Source of the DNA: Nocardia rhizosphaerihabitans
GTDB lineage: Bacteria > Actinomycetota > Actinomycetes > Mycobacteriales > Mycobacteriaceae
Reading direction: 5' to 3'
Length of the DNA: 33,924 nt
NCBI RefSeq assembly: GCF_014646295.1
Contig: NZ_BMNE01000017.1
Span: 1-33,924 of the forward strand
The position numbers and the translations under genes are program-made. Below the pieces are notes generated by a model. It did not search any database. It saw only the letters and a list, made by a program, of their open reading frames with translations, and was not told the DNA's origin. Below, in pieces: positions 7,180 to 15,331 of this stretch. Numbering within the stretch: the stretch's first letter is position 1; each line of letters starts with the position of its first letter.

Positions 7180-8361
7180 TCAGGCGCGGATTCCGGCTCG
7201 GAATTTCGGTACCCGCATGCTGACTTTCGTGCCCGCGCCGGGGGCGGTGTCCACGACCAGGCCGTAGTCGTTGCCGAAGGCGGCGCGGAGGCGGTCGTCG
7301 ACGTTGGCGAGGCCGACGTGGGCGGCTTCGCCGGTGCGGGCGGGGCCGGTGTCGGTGTCGACGGCGTCGAGGGCGCCCGAGCGCAGGAGTTCGGGGTCCA
7401 TGCCGATGCCGTCGTCCTCGACGCTGATCAGGCAGTCGGTGCCCTCATCGCTGGCGACGATGCTCAATTGGCCGCCGCGACCGCCGCCGCCGAGGCCGTG
7501 CCGGACCGCGTTCTCCACCAGCGGCTGCAGCGCCAGGAACGGCAGCACCACGCCGAGTACTTCCGGCGCGATCTGCAACCGCACGTCGAGTGCGTCGCCG
7601 AAGCGGGCCTGTTCCAGGGCGAGGTAACGCTCGATATTGCGCAATTCGTCGGCGAGGACGGTGAATTCGCCTGCGGCGCGGAACGAATAGCGGGTGAAGT
7701 CGGCGAATTCGAGGATGAGTTCGCGGGCCCGGTCGGGATCGGTGCGGACGAACGAGGCGATCGTATTGAGCGCGTTGTAGATGAAATGCGGACTGATCTG
7801 CGCCCGCAGCGCCCGCAGTTCGGCTCGGTCGACCCGGGCCCTGGAGGCGTCCAGCTCGGCCAGCTCCAGCTGCCCGCACGCATACCGGGCGACCTCACCC
7901 GCCGCCCCGAGCATGCCGGGCCCCGGCTTCCCGGTGGTCACCATCCCGAGCGCCCCCACCGCCGCCCCCGTCTCGATCAGCAGCGGCTGCGCGATGAGCG
8001 AATGCTCGTCTCCACCGACCAGCACCGCCCGCTCGTCGGCGATCGCCCGCCGCGCCGCCTCGGCGAAGGCATCGGCCATCCCCGTATGCGCCCCATCCCA
8101 TGCCAGCAACGTCGCCTCCGCATCCACCACGCCCAGCGCCTCGGCCCCGGCCAGCGCCCGCAGATGCGGCGCCGCCTCCCGTGCCGCCTCCGCCGTCAAC
8201 CCCCGCCGCAACGGCACCGCGGCCAGCGACGCGGTATGCAACGCCTGATGAACGGCGCGCTGGGCAGGGGTGGTCACGACCCGCTGGGTCCGCCGCCACA
8301 CCAACCACGCGGTGATCAGGACGATCACCACACACGCCAGCACCACTGCCGTGGTCGTCAC
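7180..8361 (-). CDS. LytS-like sensor histidine kinase
   Basis: 393 aa from a GTG at 8361 (GGGAG upstream). One transmembrane helix lies at residues 4-22, followed by a GAF-like region (about 60-160, with DAEATLLAWDG, VLVGGDEHSLIAQPLL and GALGMVTTG). The His_kinase (PF06580) block QISPHFIYNALNTIASFV has the predicted phospho-acceptor H192. A HATPase domain runs from about 255 to 388 (N-box LQPLVENAVRHG, G1 EDDGIGMDPE, then GLANVDDRLRAAFG). This kinase class pairs with LytTR regulators, so the regulator at 5264-6061 on the same strand is its likely partner although two opposite-strand genes lie between them. With a single short membrane anchor, sensing is probably cytosolic through the GAF-like domain. 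Confidence 0.9.
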   Translation of the reverse strand: MTTTAVVLACVVIVLITAWLVWRRTQRVVTTPAQRAVHQALHTASLAAVPLRRGLTAEAAREAAPHLRALAGAEALGVVDAEATLLAWDGAHTGMADAFAEAARRAIADERAVLVGGDEHSLIAQPLLIETGAAVGALGMVTTGKPGPGMLGAAGEVARYACGQLELAELDASRARVDRAELRALRAQISPHFIYNALNTIASFVRTDPDRARELILEFADFTRYSFRAAGEFTVLADELRNIERYLALEQARFGDALDVRLQIAPEVLGVVLPFLALQPLVENAVRHGLGGGGRGGQLSIVASDEGTDCLISVEDDGIGMDPELLRSGALDAVDTDTGPARTGEAAHVGLANVDDRLRAAFGNDYGLVVDTAPGAGTKVSMRVPKFRAGIRA

Positions 8362-8696
8362 CGTGCGCTCCCGTCTGCCCGTGTCATCAACCGGCCATCA
8401 TGAATCCACAGCGGCCGGAAACTTCTCGCCACCCGGTGCGGACATCCGCCGATTATCGCCGCAAGCCGACGCGGTGCGCCGGTGATCGCCGACGGGCGGC
8501 CGCGCGCCGGGCACAACGCCGAGAAACTGGCGGAAAACGGACGTTGCCCAGGACTCGCCGGTGACCTTCGACACGACACGCCGGACCGGGCCGAGGCGGG
8601 GGCCGGGCGCCCGTGTGGCACGGGAAAAGTTGTCGGACCCACGTGCCTAGAATGCCAATGCCAACCCCCGTCGACACCCTGGGAGGAAGGACCGTC
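8362..8696. promoter_or_regulatory. Divergent intergenic region: kinase and dnaE1 promoters
   Basis: 335 bp without a coding gene. On the plus strand TAGAAT (8648-8653) is a good -10 for dnaE1, giving a transcript start near 8660 and a short leader with GGGAGGAAGGA (8681-8691) before the TTG start. On the minus strand GATAAT (8452-8457) is a possible -10 for the kinase gene, about 84 bases upstream of its GTG. No -35 of either promoter matches consensus well. Nothing else was recognised. Confidence 0.5.
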
Positions 8697-11600
8697 TTGG
8701 CCTCGTCCGGATCGTTCGTTCACCTGCACAACCACACCGAGTACTCCATGCTCGATGGTGCGGCGAAAATTTCGCCGCTGTTCGCGGAGGCGGAACGGCT
8801 GGGCATGACCGCCGTCGGCATGACCGACCACGGCAACATGTACGGCGCCTCGGAGTTCTACAACTCGGCCAAGAAGGCGGGCATCAAGCCGATCATCGGC
8901 ATCGAGGCCTACATCGCGCCGGGTTCCCGGTTCGACACCAAGCGCGTGCAGTGGGGTGATCCGGGGCAGAAGAGCGACGACGTCTCGGGTTCGGGTGCCT
9001 ACACCCACATGACGATGGTCGCCGAGAACGCGACCGGCCTGCGCAACCTGTTCAAGCTGTCGAGCCTGGCCTCCATCGAAGGTCAGCTGGGCAAGTGGGC
9101 GCGCATGGACGAGGAGATCATCGCCCAGTACGCCGAGGGCATCATCGCCACGACGGGCTGCCCGTCGGGTGAGGTGCAGACCCGGCTGCGCCTCGGTCAC
9201 GAACGCGAGGCGCTCGAGGCTGCCGCGAAATGGCAGGAGATCTTCGGCAAGGACAATTTCTTCCTCGAGGTGATGGACCACGGTCTGTCCATCGAGCGCC
9301 GGGTCCGCGAAGGCCTGATCTCGATCAGCCATCAGCTCGAGATCCCGCCCATCGCCACCAACGACTGCCATTACGTCACCAAGGACCAGTCGACCAATCA
9401 CGAAGCGCTGCTGTGCATCCAGACCGGCAAGACGCTCTCTGACCCGACCCGCTTCAAGTTCGACGGTGACGGCTACTACCTGAAGTCCGCCGCGGAGATG
9501 CGCGCCATCTGGGACGCGGAAGTCCCCGGCGCGTGCGACAACACCGAGCTCATCGGTGAGCGCGTGCAGTCCTACGACGACGTGTGGGCCCACCGCGACC
9601 GGATGCCGATCTTCCCGGTGCCCGAGGGCCACACCCAGGCCACCTGGCTGCGCAAGGAAGTCCTCGACGGCCTGGATCGCCGCTTCCCCGACGGCCCGCC
9701 GCAGGAATACCTCGCGCGTGCCGACTACGAGCTCGGCGTCATCTGCGAAATGGGTTTCCCCGCCTACTTCCTCGTCGTCGGTGACCTGATCCGCCACGCC
9801 CTCGATGTCGGCATCCGCGTCGGCCCCGGCCGTGGTTCGGCCGCCGGTTCGCTGGTGGCGTACGCGATGGGCATCACCAATATCGACCCGATCCCGCACG
9901 GTCTGCTGTTCGAGCGGTTCCTCAACCCCGAGCGCGTGTCGATGCCCGATATCGATATCGACTTCGACGATCGCCGCCGCGGTGAGATGGTCCGCTACGC
10001 CACCGACAAGTGGGGCAGCGACCGGGTGGCTCAGGTGATCACCTTCGGCACCATCAAGACCAAGGCCGCGATCAAGGACTCGGCGCGAGTGCTGTTCGGC
10101 CAGCCCGGTTTCGCCATCGCCGACCAGATCACCAAGGCGCTGCCGCCGCCGATCATGGCCAAGGACATCTCGGTCTCGGGCATCACCGACCCGGAGCACG
10201 AGCGGTACAAGGAAGCCGCCGAGGTGCGCGAGCTCATCGGCTCCAACCCCGATGTCGCCAAGATCTACGAGACCGCCCGCGGCCTGGAAGGCCTGATCCG
10301 CAACGCCGGCGTGCACGCCTGCGCGGTCATCATGTCCTCGGAGCCGCTGACCGACGCCATCCCGGTGTGGAAACGCGCGCAGGACGGCGCGATCATCACC
10401 GGTTGGGACTATCCGTCGTGTGAGGCCATCGGCCTGCTGAAGATGGACTTCCTCGGTCTGCGCAACCTCACCGTCATCGGTGACGCCCTGGAGAACATCA
10501 AGGCCAACCGCGGCATCGATCTCGACATGGATCACCTGCCGCTCAACGACCCGGCCACCTACGAACTGCTCGCCCGCGGCGACACCCTCGGCGTGTTCCA
10601 GCTCGACGGCAGTGCCATGCGCGATCTGCTGCGCCGCATGCAGCCCACCGGCTTCGAGGACATCGTGGCCGTGCTGGCGCTGTATCGCCCCGGCCCGATG
10701 GGCATGAACGCCCACAACGACTACGCCGACCGCAAGAACGGCCGCCAAGAGGTCAAGCCGATCCACCCCGAGCTCGAAGAGCCGCTGAAAGAGATCCTCG
10801 CCGACACCTTCGGCCTGATCGTCTATCAGGAACAGATCATGCAGATCGCGCAGAAGGTCGCCGGGTACTCCCTCGGCCAGGCCGACATCCTGCGCCGCGC
10901 CATGGGTAAGAAGAAGCTCTCGGTGCTGGAGGAGGCCTACGCGGGCTTCCGCGAGGGCATGCTCAAGAACGACTTCTCCGAACCCGCCATCAAGGCGCTG
11001 TGGGACACCATCCTCCCGTTCGCCGGCTACGCGTTCAACAAGTCGCACGCCGCAGGCTACGGCCTGGTCTCCTTCTGGACCGCCTACCTCAAGGCCAACT
11101 ACCCCGCCGAATACATGGCCGGTCTGCTCACCTCCGTCGGTGACGACAAGGACAAGGCCGCCATCTACCTGTCGGACTGCCGCAAGATGGGCATCACGGT
11201 GCTGCCGCCGGATGTCAACGAGTCCGAACAGAACTTCGCCTCGGTCGGCAAGGACATCCGCTTCGGTCTGGGTGCGGTGCGCAATGTCGGCGCCAACGTG
11301 GTGTCCTCGATCATCGCCGCCCGCAAAGAGAAGTCGAAGTTCACCGACTTCTCCGACTACCTGAACAAGATCGACGCGATCGCCTGCTCCAAGAAGGTCA
11401 CCGAATCGCTCATCAAGGCAGGCGGTTTCGACTCCCTCGGACATCCGCGCAAGGGCCTGCTGCTGATCCATTCCGATGCGATCGACGCGGTGATGTCGAC
11501 GAAGAAGGCCGAGGCGATCGGCCAGTTCGACCTGTTCGGCGGCTTGGACGACGGCGACGACTCGGTGGCCTCGGTGTTCAACGTGAAGGTTCCCGAGGAC

Positions 11601-12242
11601 GAATGGGAGACCAAGCACAAGCTCGCCCTGGAGCGGGAGATGCTGGGCCTGTATGTGTCCGGGCATCCGCTCAACGGCGTCGAGCACGTGCTGGCCGCCC
11701 AGGTCGACACCCCCATCCCGGCGATCCTGGAAGGCGACGTCAAGGACGGCGCGCAGGTGACCATCGGCGGCATCCTCGCCTCGGTGAACCGGCGCATCAA
11801 CAAGAACGGCCTGGCCTGGGCATCGGCGCAGCTCGAGGACCTCACCGGTGGTGTGGAGGTGCTGTTCTTCCCGCAGTCCTACTCGGTGTACGGCATGGAC
11901 GTGGTCGAGGACGCGGTGGTGCTGGTCAAGGCCCGCGTCTCCGTCCGCGACGACCGGATCTCGCTGATCGCCAACGACCTTGTGGTGCCAGATCTTTCGG
12001 CCATCGGCGTGGCCAAGCCCGTCTCGGTCGTGATGACGACGCGCATGTGCACGCCCGACAAGATCGGTGAGCTCAAGAAGGTCCTGTCCCGCCACCCCGG
12101 CACCTCGGATGTGCACGTCCGCCACGTCGGCGCGCGCGAGAAGACCACCCTGCTCAAGCTCGACGACAGCTGGCGGGTCTCCCCGTCCTCGGCGTTGATG
12201 GGTGATCTGAAGGCCCTGCTCGGTCCCGGCTGCCTGGGCTGA
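8697..12242 (+). CDS. dnaE1: DNA polymerase III alpha subunit, replicative (DnaE1)
   Basis: Main chromosomal replicative polymerase, 1181 aa from TTG at 8697. The TTG is chosen because GGGAGGAAGGA ends five bases upstream, the protein then opens ASSGSFVHLHNHTEYSMLDG just like mycobacterial DnaE1, and the alternative ATGs at 8652 and 8658 overlap the predicted -10 and transcript start. The N-terminal PHP domain keeps its metal-binding HLHNH motif (residues 9-13); in M. tuberculosis this domain is the proofreading exonuclease. Polymerase catalytic aspartates are D418 and D420 in PDIDIDFDD and D584 in LLKMDFLGLRNL. GPGRGSAAGSLVAYA and FNKSHAAGYGLVSFWTAY are family blocks. The C-terminal OB domain is around 1010-1080. 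Not split, not interrupted. Confidence 0.98.
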   Translation: MASSGSFVHLHNHTEYSMLDGAAKISPLFAEAERLGMTAVGMTDHGNMYGASEFYNSAKKAGIKPIIGIEAYIAPGSRFDTKRVQWGDPGQKSDDVSGSGAYTHMTMVAENATGLRNLFKLSSLASIEGQLGKWARMDEEIIAQYAEGIIATTGCPSGEVQTRLRLGHEREALEAAAKWQEIFGKDNFFLEVMDHGLSIERRVREGLISISHQLEIPPIATNDCHYVTKDQSTNHEALLCIQTGKTLSDPTRFKFDGDGYYLKSAAEMRAIWDAEVPGACDNTELIGERVQSYDDVWAHRDRMPIFPVPEGHTQATWLRKEVLDGLDRRFPDGPPQEYLARADYELGVICEMGFPAYFLVVGDLIRHALDVGIRVGPGRGSAAGSLVAYAMGITNIDPIPHGLLFERFLNPERVSMPDIDIDFDDRRRGEMVRYATDKWGSDRVAQVITFGTIKTKAAIKDSARVLFGQPGFAIADQITKALPPPIMAKDISVSGITDPEHERYKEAAEVRELIGSNPDVAKIYETARGLEGLIRNAGVHACAVIMSSEPLTDAIPVWKRAQDGAIITGWDYPSCEAIGLLKMDFLGLRNLTVIGDALENIKANRGIDLDMDHLPLNDPATYELLARGDTLGVFQLDGSAMRDLLRRMQPTGFEDIVAVLALYRPGPMGMNAHNDYADRKNGRQEVKPIHPELEEPLKEILADTFGLIVYQEQIMQIAQKVAGYSLGQADILRRAMGKKKLSVLEEAYAGFREGMLKNDFSEPAIKALWDTILPFAGYAFNKSHAAGYGLVSFWTAYLKANYPAEYMAGLLTSVGDDKDKAAIYLSDCRKMGITVLPPDVNESEQNFASVGKDIRFGLGAVRNVGANVVSSIIAARKEKSKFTDFSDYLNKIDAIACSKKVTESLIKAGGFDSLGHPRKGLLLIHSDAIDAVMSTKKAEAIGQFDLFGGLDDGDDSVASVFNVKVPEDEWETKHKLALEREMLGLYVSGHPLNGVEHVLAAQVDTPIPAILEGDVKDGAQVTIGGILASVNRRINKNGLAWASAQLEDLTGGVEVLFFPQSYSVYGMDVVEDAVVLVKARVSVRDDRISLIANDLVVPDLSAIGVAKPVSVVMTTRMCTPDKIGELKKVLSRHPGTSDVHVRHVGAREKTTLLKLDDSWRVSPSSALMGDLKALLGPGCLG

Positions 12243-12263
12243 CCCTCGATCATCGCAGCGGAT

Positions 12264-12299
12264 CCGCCGGGACGAGCCGATCGTGGGTTGCCCCGGCGG
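12264..12299 (+). terminator. Possible dnaE1 terminator hairpin
   Basis: Inverted repeat CCGCCGGG (12264-12271) and CCCGGCGG (12292-12299), an 8-bp GC stem with a 20-base loop, 22 bases after the dnaE1 stop. No U-tract; weak candidate. Confidence 0.35.
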
Positions 12300-12329
12300 G
12301 TACTGATCGAAACACCGCGAACGACGGGC

Positions 12330-12343
12330 TAGCGTCGAGAGAC
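12330..12343 (+). promoter_or_regulatory. Leaderless-type promoter of the membrane protein gene
   Basis: TAGCGT (12330-12335) fits the actinobacterial -10 pattern TANNNT and ends eight bases before the GTG at 12344. No clear Shine-Dalgarno is present, so the transcript may begin at or next to the start codon. Confidence 0.5.
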
Positions 12344-14188
12344 GTGACGACAGCGACTCGACTCGACGCACCACCGCGGCCCGCGATGCCGTCGCGGCCG
12401 CGCGTGCCGCCGCGCGCCGTGCTGCTCGTCGCGGCCGGATTGATCGCGCTCCAGCTGGTGCTGCGTAGCTGGGTCGCCGCGTCGGGGTTCTTCTACTGGG
12501 ACGATTTCATCCTGATCGGCGAGGTGGGCAGGCATCCGCTGTGGTCGGCCGAGCTGCTGTTCACCAGCCACGACGGGCACGTGATGCCGCTGGCGTTCGT
12601 GCTGACCTGGGCGGTGACCGCGGTGGCGCCGCTGCAATGGGGTGCGGCGGCGGGCGTGCTGGTCGCGTTGCAATTGCTGGCCTCGCTGGCGGTGCTGCGC
12701 TTGGTCGTGGTGCTGCTCGGGACCGGCGCGCGGATGCTGGTGCCGCTGGTCTTCTACCTGTTCGTGCCGTTGACCGTGCCCGCGTTCGCCTGGTGGTCGG
12801 CGGCGGTGAACGCGCTGCCGTTGCAGATCGCGCTCGCCTGGGTGAGCGCGGACGCGGTGCTGCTCGTGCGGACCGGGCGCAGGCGCTACGCGGTCTCGGG
12901 CGCGGCGGTGCTCGCGGTGGCGCTGCTGTGCTTCGAGAAGGCTGTCGTCGTGCTGCCGGTCGCCTTCGTGGTGGTGGCGCTGCTGGCGTACGTGTCGGGG
13001 GACTCGGTGCGCGCGGCCGCCCGCCGCGGCGCCGCGTTGTGGACGGCGGCGGGCGCGGTCCTACTGGCCTGGTCGGCGTTCTTCCTGCTCGTCATCCAGC
13101 GCCCACGCGGACTGTCCCGCCCGGAACAACCCACCGCGCTATTGCGGCAAGCACTCTCGGACGGCTTGGTCCCCGCCCTGTTCGGCGGACCGTGGCGGTG
13201 GGAACGCTGGCAACCCGCGACCCCGTGGGCGGACCCGCCGGGTATCGCGGTCGCCCTGTGCTGGGCGTTGCTGATCCTGTTCGCGGCATGGACGATCCGC
13301 ACGCGCCTCCGCGTCGGCATGGTCTGGGCGTGCATGGCCGCCTACACAGTACTGACCGTCGCGCCCGTGGTGGTGCTGCGCGACGGGCCGGGCACCGCGG
13401 CGCTATTGCTGCAGTCCATCCGCTACTTCGCGGATTTCGCCGTCATCGGCTGCCTGGGTGTGGCACTGATCCTGACTGCACCTCGCAATACGGGAACTGG
13501 CTACCGGGATATTCAACGCAGTGCCGGGCTCGCGGCACAGGCACTTCCGCTGCGGCGTGTCGCAGGCGTGGCGGTCACCGCAATCTTCCTGGTGAGCAGT
13601 GTGTTGTCGACCATCACCTTCACCCGGTCGTGGGAACCGAGCCCCGCCCGCACATACGTCACCGGCGTGCGAGCCGCGCTACCGGGCGTGGACGCACCGC
13701 TGCTGCCGCAAGAGGTCCCGTGGAATGTGCTGAACCCCCTGGCTTTCCCACAGAACATGACCGACCAGGTGTTCGCCTCGCTCGCCGGGCCCGGCACGTT
13801 CGCCCGGTCGACACCGCACCTGCGGATGTTCACCGACGACGGTCGACTTGTCGACGCCCAAGTGTGGTGGAACCGCTCGATCGTGCCCGCCCCCGAACCC
13901 GGATGCGACTACCGGGTGGCCGGGGGAGAGGCGGTGCGGCTGCCGCTGGACGGTCCGATGCAGATCCGCGAATGGACCGCCCAGCTCAACTACCTCGCCG
14001 ATCAGGACGGCACGATCGCCGTGTCGTTCGAGGGTGGCGCCGAAACCGTCGCCGAGGTGCGGGCCGGGCTGCATCCCGTCCATCTCCGCATGCTCGGCGG
14101 CGGTTCGGCACTGCGCGTGCGTGCGCTCACTCCCGGCGCCCAACTGTGCTTCGGCGCCGGGCCCGTCGGTGTGGTAGCGCACGACTGA
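12344..14188 (+). CDS. Multi-pass membrane protein, GT-C glycosyltransferase-like
   Basis: 614 aa from a GTG at 12344. A short basic, proline-rich cytoplasmic N-terminus is followed by about 10-11 hydrophobic helices up to roughly residue 425, then a C-terminal soluble domain of about 185 residues (from TFTRSWEPSPARTYV to the end) with no membrane segment. The first outer loop contains FFYWDDFILIGE, an acidic DD pair at the position where GT-C fold enzymes carry their catalytic or metal-binding acidic residue. That suggests a polyprenyl-phosphate-sugar-dependent glycosyltransferase of the cell envelope, but no named family is certain. It follows dnaE1 on the same strand with its own promoter. 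Function inferred from topology only. Confidence 0.75.
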   Translation: MTTATRLDAPPRPAMPSRPRVPPRAVLLVAAGLIALQLVLRSWVAASGFFYWDDFILIGEVGRHPLWSAELLFTSHDGHVMPLAFVLTWAVTAVAPLQWGAAAGVLVALQLLASLAVLRLVVVLLGTGARMLVPLVFYLFVPLTVPAFAWWSAAVNALPLQIALAWVSADAVLLVRTGRRRYAVSGAAVLAVALLCFEKAVVVLPVAFVVVALLAYVSGDSVRAAARRGAALWTAAGAVLLAWSAFFLLVIQRPRGLSRPEQPTALLRQALSDGLVPALFGGPWRWERWQPATPWADPPGIAVALCWALLILFAAWTIRTRLRVGMVWACMAAYTVLTVAPVVVLRDGPGTAALLLQSIRYFADFAVIGCLGVALILTAPRNTGTGYRDIQRSAGLAAQALPLRRVAGVAVTAIFLVSSVLSTITFTRSWEPSPARTYVTGVRAALPGVDAPLLPQEVPWNVLNPLAFPQNMTDQVFASLAGPGTFARSTPHLRMFTDDGRLVDAQVWWNRSIVPAPEPGCDYRVAGGEAVRLPLDGPMQIREWTAQLNYLADQDGTIAVSFEGGAETVAEVRAGLHPVHLRMLGGGSALRVRALTPGAQLCFGAGPVGVVAHD

Positions 14189-14251
14189 CGTTGGCCCGGC
14201 TGCGTCGCCCGAGTTGGCAGACACGGGTACGGCTGCCAGGTCACCGCCTCC

Positions 14252-14272
14252 CGGCCAGACCTCGCGGCCGGA
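14252..14272. terminator. Possible bidirectional terminator hairpin
   Basis: CCGGCC (14252-14257) and GGCCGG (14267-14272) form a 6-bp stem in the 132-bp gap between two convergent genes. No U-tract; modest support. Confidence 0.3.
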
Positions 14273-14320
14273 CGCCCCGAAAGACGACCGGAACTCAGTT
14301 ATCCGCCGGTGACAGGCAGG

Positions 14321-14944
14321 TCAGGCTTCGTCGACCGCGACGGCGGCGATATCACGCAACTGAGTCGCCAGCGGTTCGGTCGCCACCGCAGCGGCCCGCT
14401 CCAGCGTCGCGAGATCGGCCACGGTCCGCGCGGCCCGCAGCAGCGCGTCCGCATCCAGACCGCGCAGGCACGCCGTCAGCTGCTCCTCGGTGGCGATCTC
14501 GATGATCGAGCCGAGCGTGAGCCAATCCTCGCGGGCGGCGAGTTCGCGACTCACCGCCAGCGACATGTCGACAGGCAACCCCGCGATCAATTCCGCCGAC
14601 CGCTGCAGATCGAGGAAAGCGGCCGCCCTGGCGAGGAACTCGGGGCGCAACCGTCGCGCCACCGAGATCGCGCGCGGGATATCGAGCACGCTGGCCAGGT
14701 GGGCGGTCATCAGCACGCTGTCGTTGTGGGTGGCGACCTTGGCGGCAACGGGGGCCGGCAGCACCCGGACCGCGGCGAGGATCTTGCCGAGACCGTCGGT
14801 GGTGGAGTCGAAGAAATAGCCGGTCACCAGCCGCCGGAAGGTGTCGATATCGGCGGCCGGGCGGTCGGCGAGGAAGCTCAGCCGTTCGTCGGGGACGTCG
14901 AGCGCGGCGGCGAGCCGGGAGATGGCGACGGCGGACGCGGTCAC
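14321..14944 (-). CDS. Conserved-looking hypothetical helical-repeat protein (207 aa)
   Basis: Not recognised. The 207-aa product begins with GTG at 14944, overlapping the stop of the upstream 72-aa gene as GTGA, so the two are co-translated. Composition is almost wholly alpha-helical, rich in Ala, Leu, Arg and Asp, without signal peptide or membrane segment. It looks like successive amphipathic helical hairpins (AHLASVLDIPRAISVARRLR, FLARAAAFLDLQRSAELIAG, QLTACLRGLDADALLRAART), resembling HEAT-like or MgtE-N-like helical repeats. This points to a protein-protein or scaffold role rather than an enzyme. Normal high GC and codon usage support it being a real gene. Confidence 0.75.
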   Translation of the reverse strand: MTASAVAISRLAAALDVPDERLSFLADRPAADIDTFRRLVTGYFFDSTTDGLGKILAAVRVLPAPVAAKVATHNDSVLMTAHLASVLDIPRAISVARRLRPEFLARAAAFLDLQRSAELIAGLPVDMSLAVSRELAAREDWLTLGSIIEIATEEQLTACLRGLDADALLRAARTVADLATLERAAAVATEPLATQLRDIAAVAVDEA

Positions 14945-15159
14945 AGGCCCACCACCTTGCGTACCGCGCCGCGCAGGAAGACGGGCAGGTTGTCGAGGGC
15001 GCCGAAGGCATCGGCGGTGAGCGCGTCGATCCGGTGCTGCAGTCCGGCCTCGACCAGTCCGGTCAGGTCGGCGAGCTGCTCGGGGGTCAGCTCGGCGAAG
15101 CTCGGTGGCAGCGGGGAATTCAGCAGTCGACCTAGGTCGTCGGCGGGGGAGTCGGTCAT
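14941..15159 (-). CDS. Small hypothetical protein (72 aa) upstream of and coupled to the 207-aa gene
   Basis: Not recognised. The ATG at 15159 is preceded by AGGAGGG at ideal spacing; the open frame continues upstream but without a start that suits the ribosome-binding site. The sequence has a Ser/Asp N-terminus, a helix (SFAELTPEQLADLTGLVEAGLQHRIDALTA) and a basic C-terminus (LPVFLRGAVRKVVGL) that may be amphipathic. Its stop overlaps the GTG of the 207-aa gene, so the pair forms one translational unit. Soluble or peripherally membrane-associated; no enzymatic motif. Confidence 0.72.
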   Translation of the reverse strand: MTDSPADDLGRLLNSPLPPSFAELTPEQLADLTGLVEAGLQHRIDALTADAFGALDNLPVFLRGAVRKVVGL

Positions 15160-15229
15160 CGCGCCCTCCTGGACGGCAGTGTGATCTCGAAAACTCTTCG
15201 GCCCCAAGGTAATCGAGCCGATGAACATT

Positions 15230-15276
15230 CGCCGAGCCGGGCCGGACGGCCCGCCCCGTCCGGAATCGGCTCGGCG
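15230..15276. repeat. Long imperfect palindrome in the divergent treZ spacer
   Basis: Nested inverted repeat: CGCCGAGCCG (15230-15239) with CGGCTCGGCG (15267-15276), and CCGGACGG (15242-15249) with CCGTCCGG (15256-15263), around a 6-base loop. Eighteen paired positions with one small internal bulge. It lies upstream of both divergent genes, so it is not a simple terminator of either; operator or cruciform-forming element are options. Confidence 0.6.
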
Positions 15277-15319
15277 GGGCGACCTCGCTGGTCGTCCTGC
15301 CTGATCACCGCGCGCATGC

Positions 15320-15331
15320 GATGCTGGGGCC
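15320..15331 (+). promoter_or_regulatory. Possible leaderless-type promoter of treZ
   Basis: GATGCT (about 15320-15325) ends six bases before the treZ ATG at 15332 and no good Shine-Dalgarno is seen. It has the A2 and T6 of the -10 consensus but lacks the first T, so support is moderate to weak. Confidence 0.35.

Noticed and set aside
8358..12374. Very long open frame (1338 codons) on the minus strand
   Set aside because: It is the exact antisense of dnaE1, whose protein is unmistakable. The antisense translation is low-complexity (D, H, V, G rich) with no domain, an artefact of high GC.
12541..14505. 654-codon frame overlapping the GT-C-like gene
   Set aside because: +1 shadow rich in R, G and A; the frame beginning at 12344 has coherent membrane helices.
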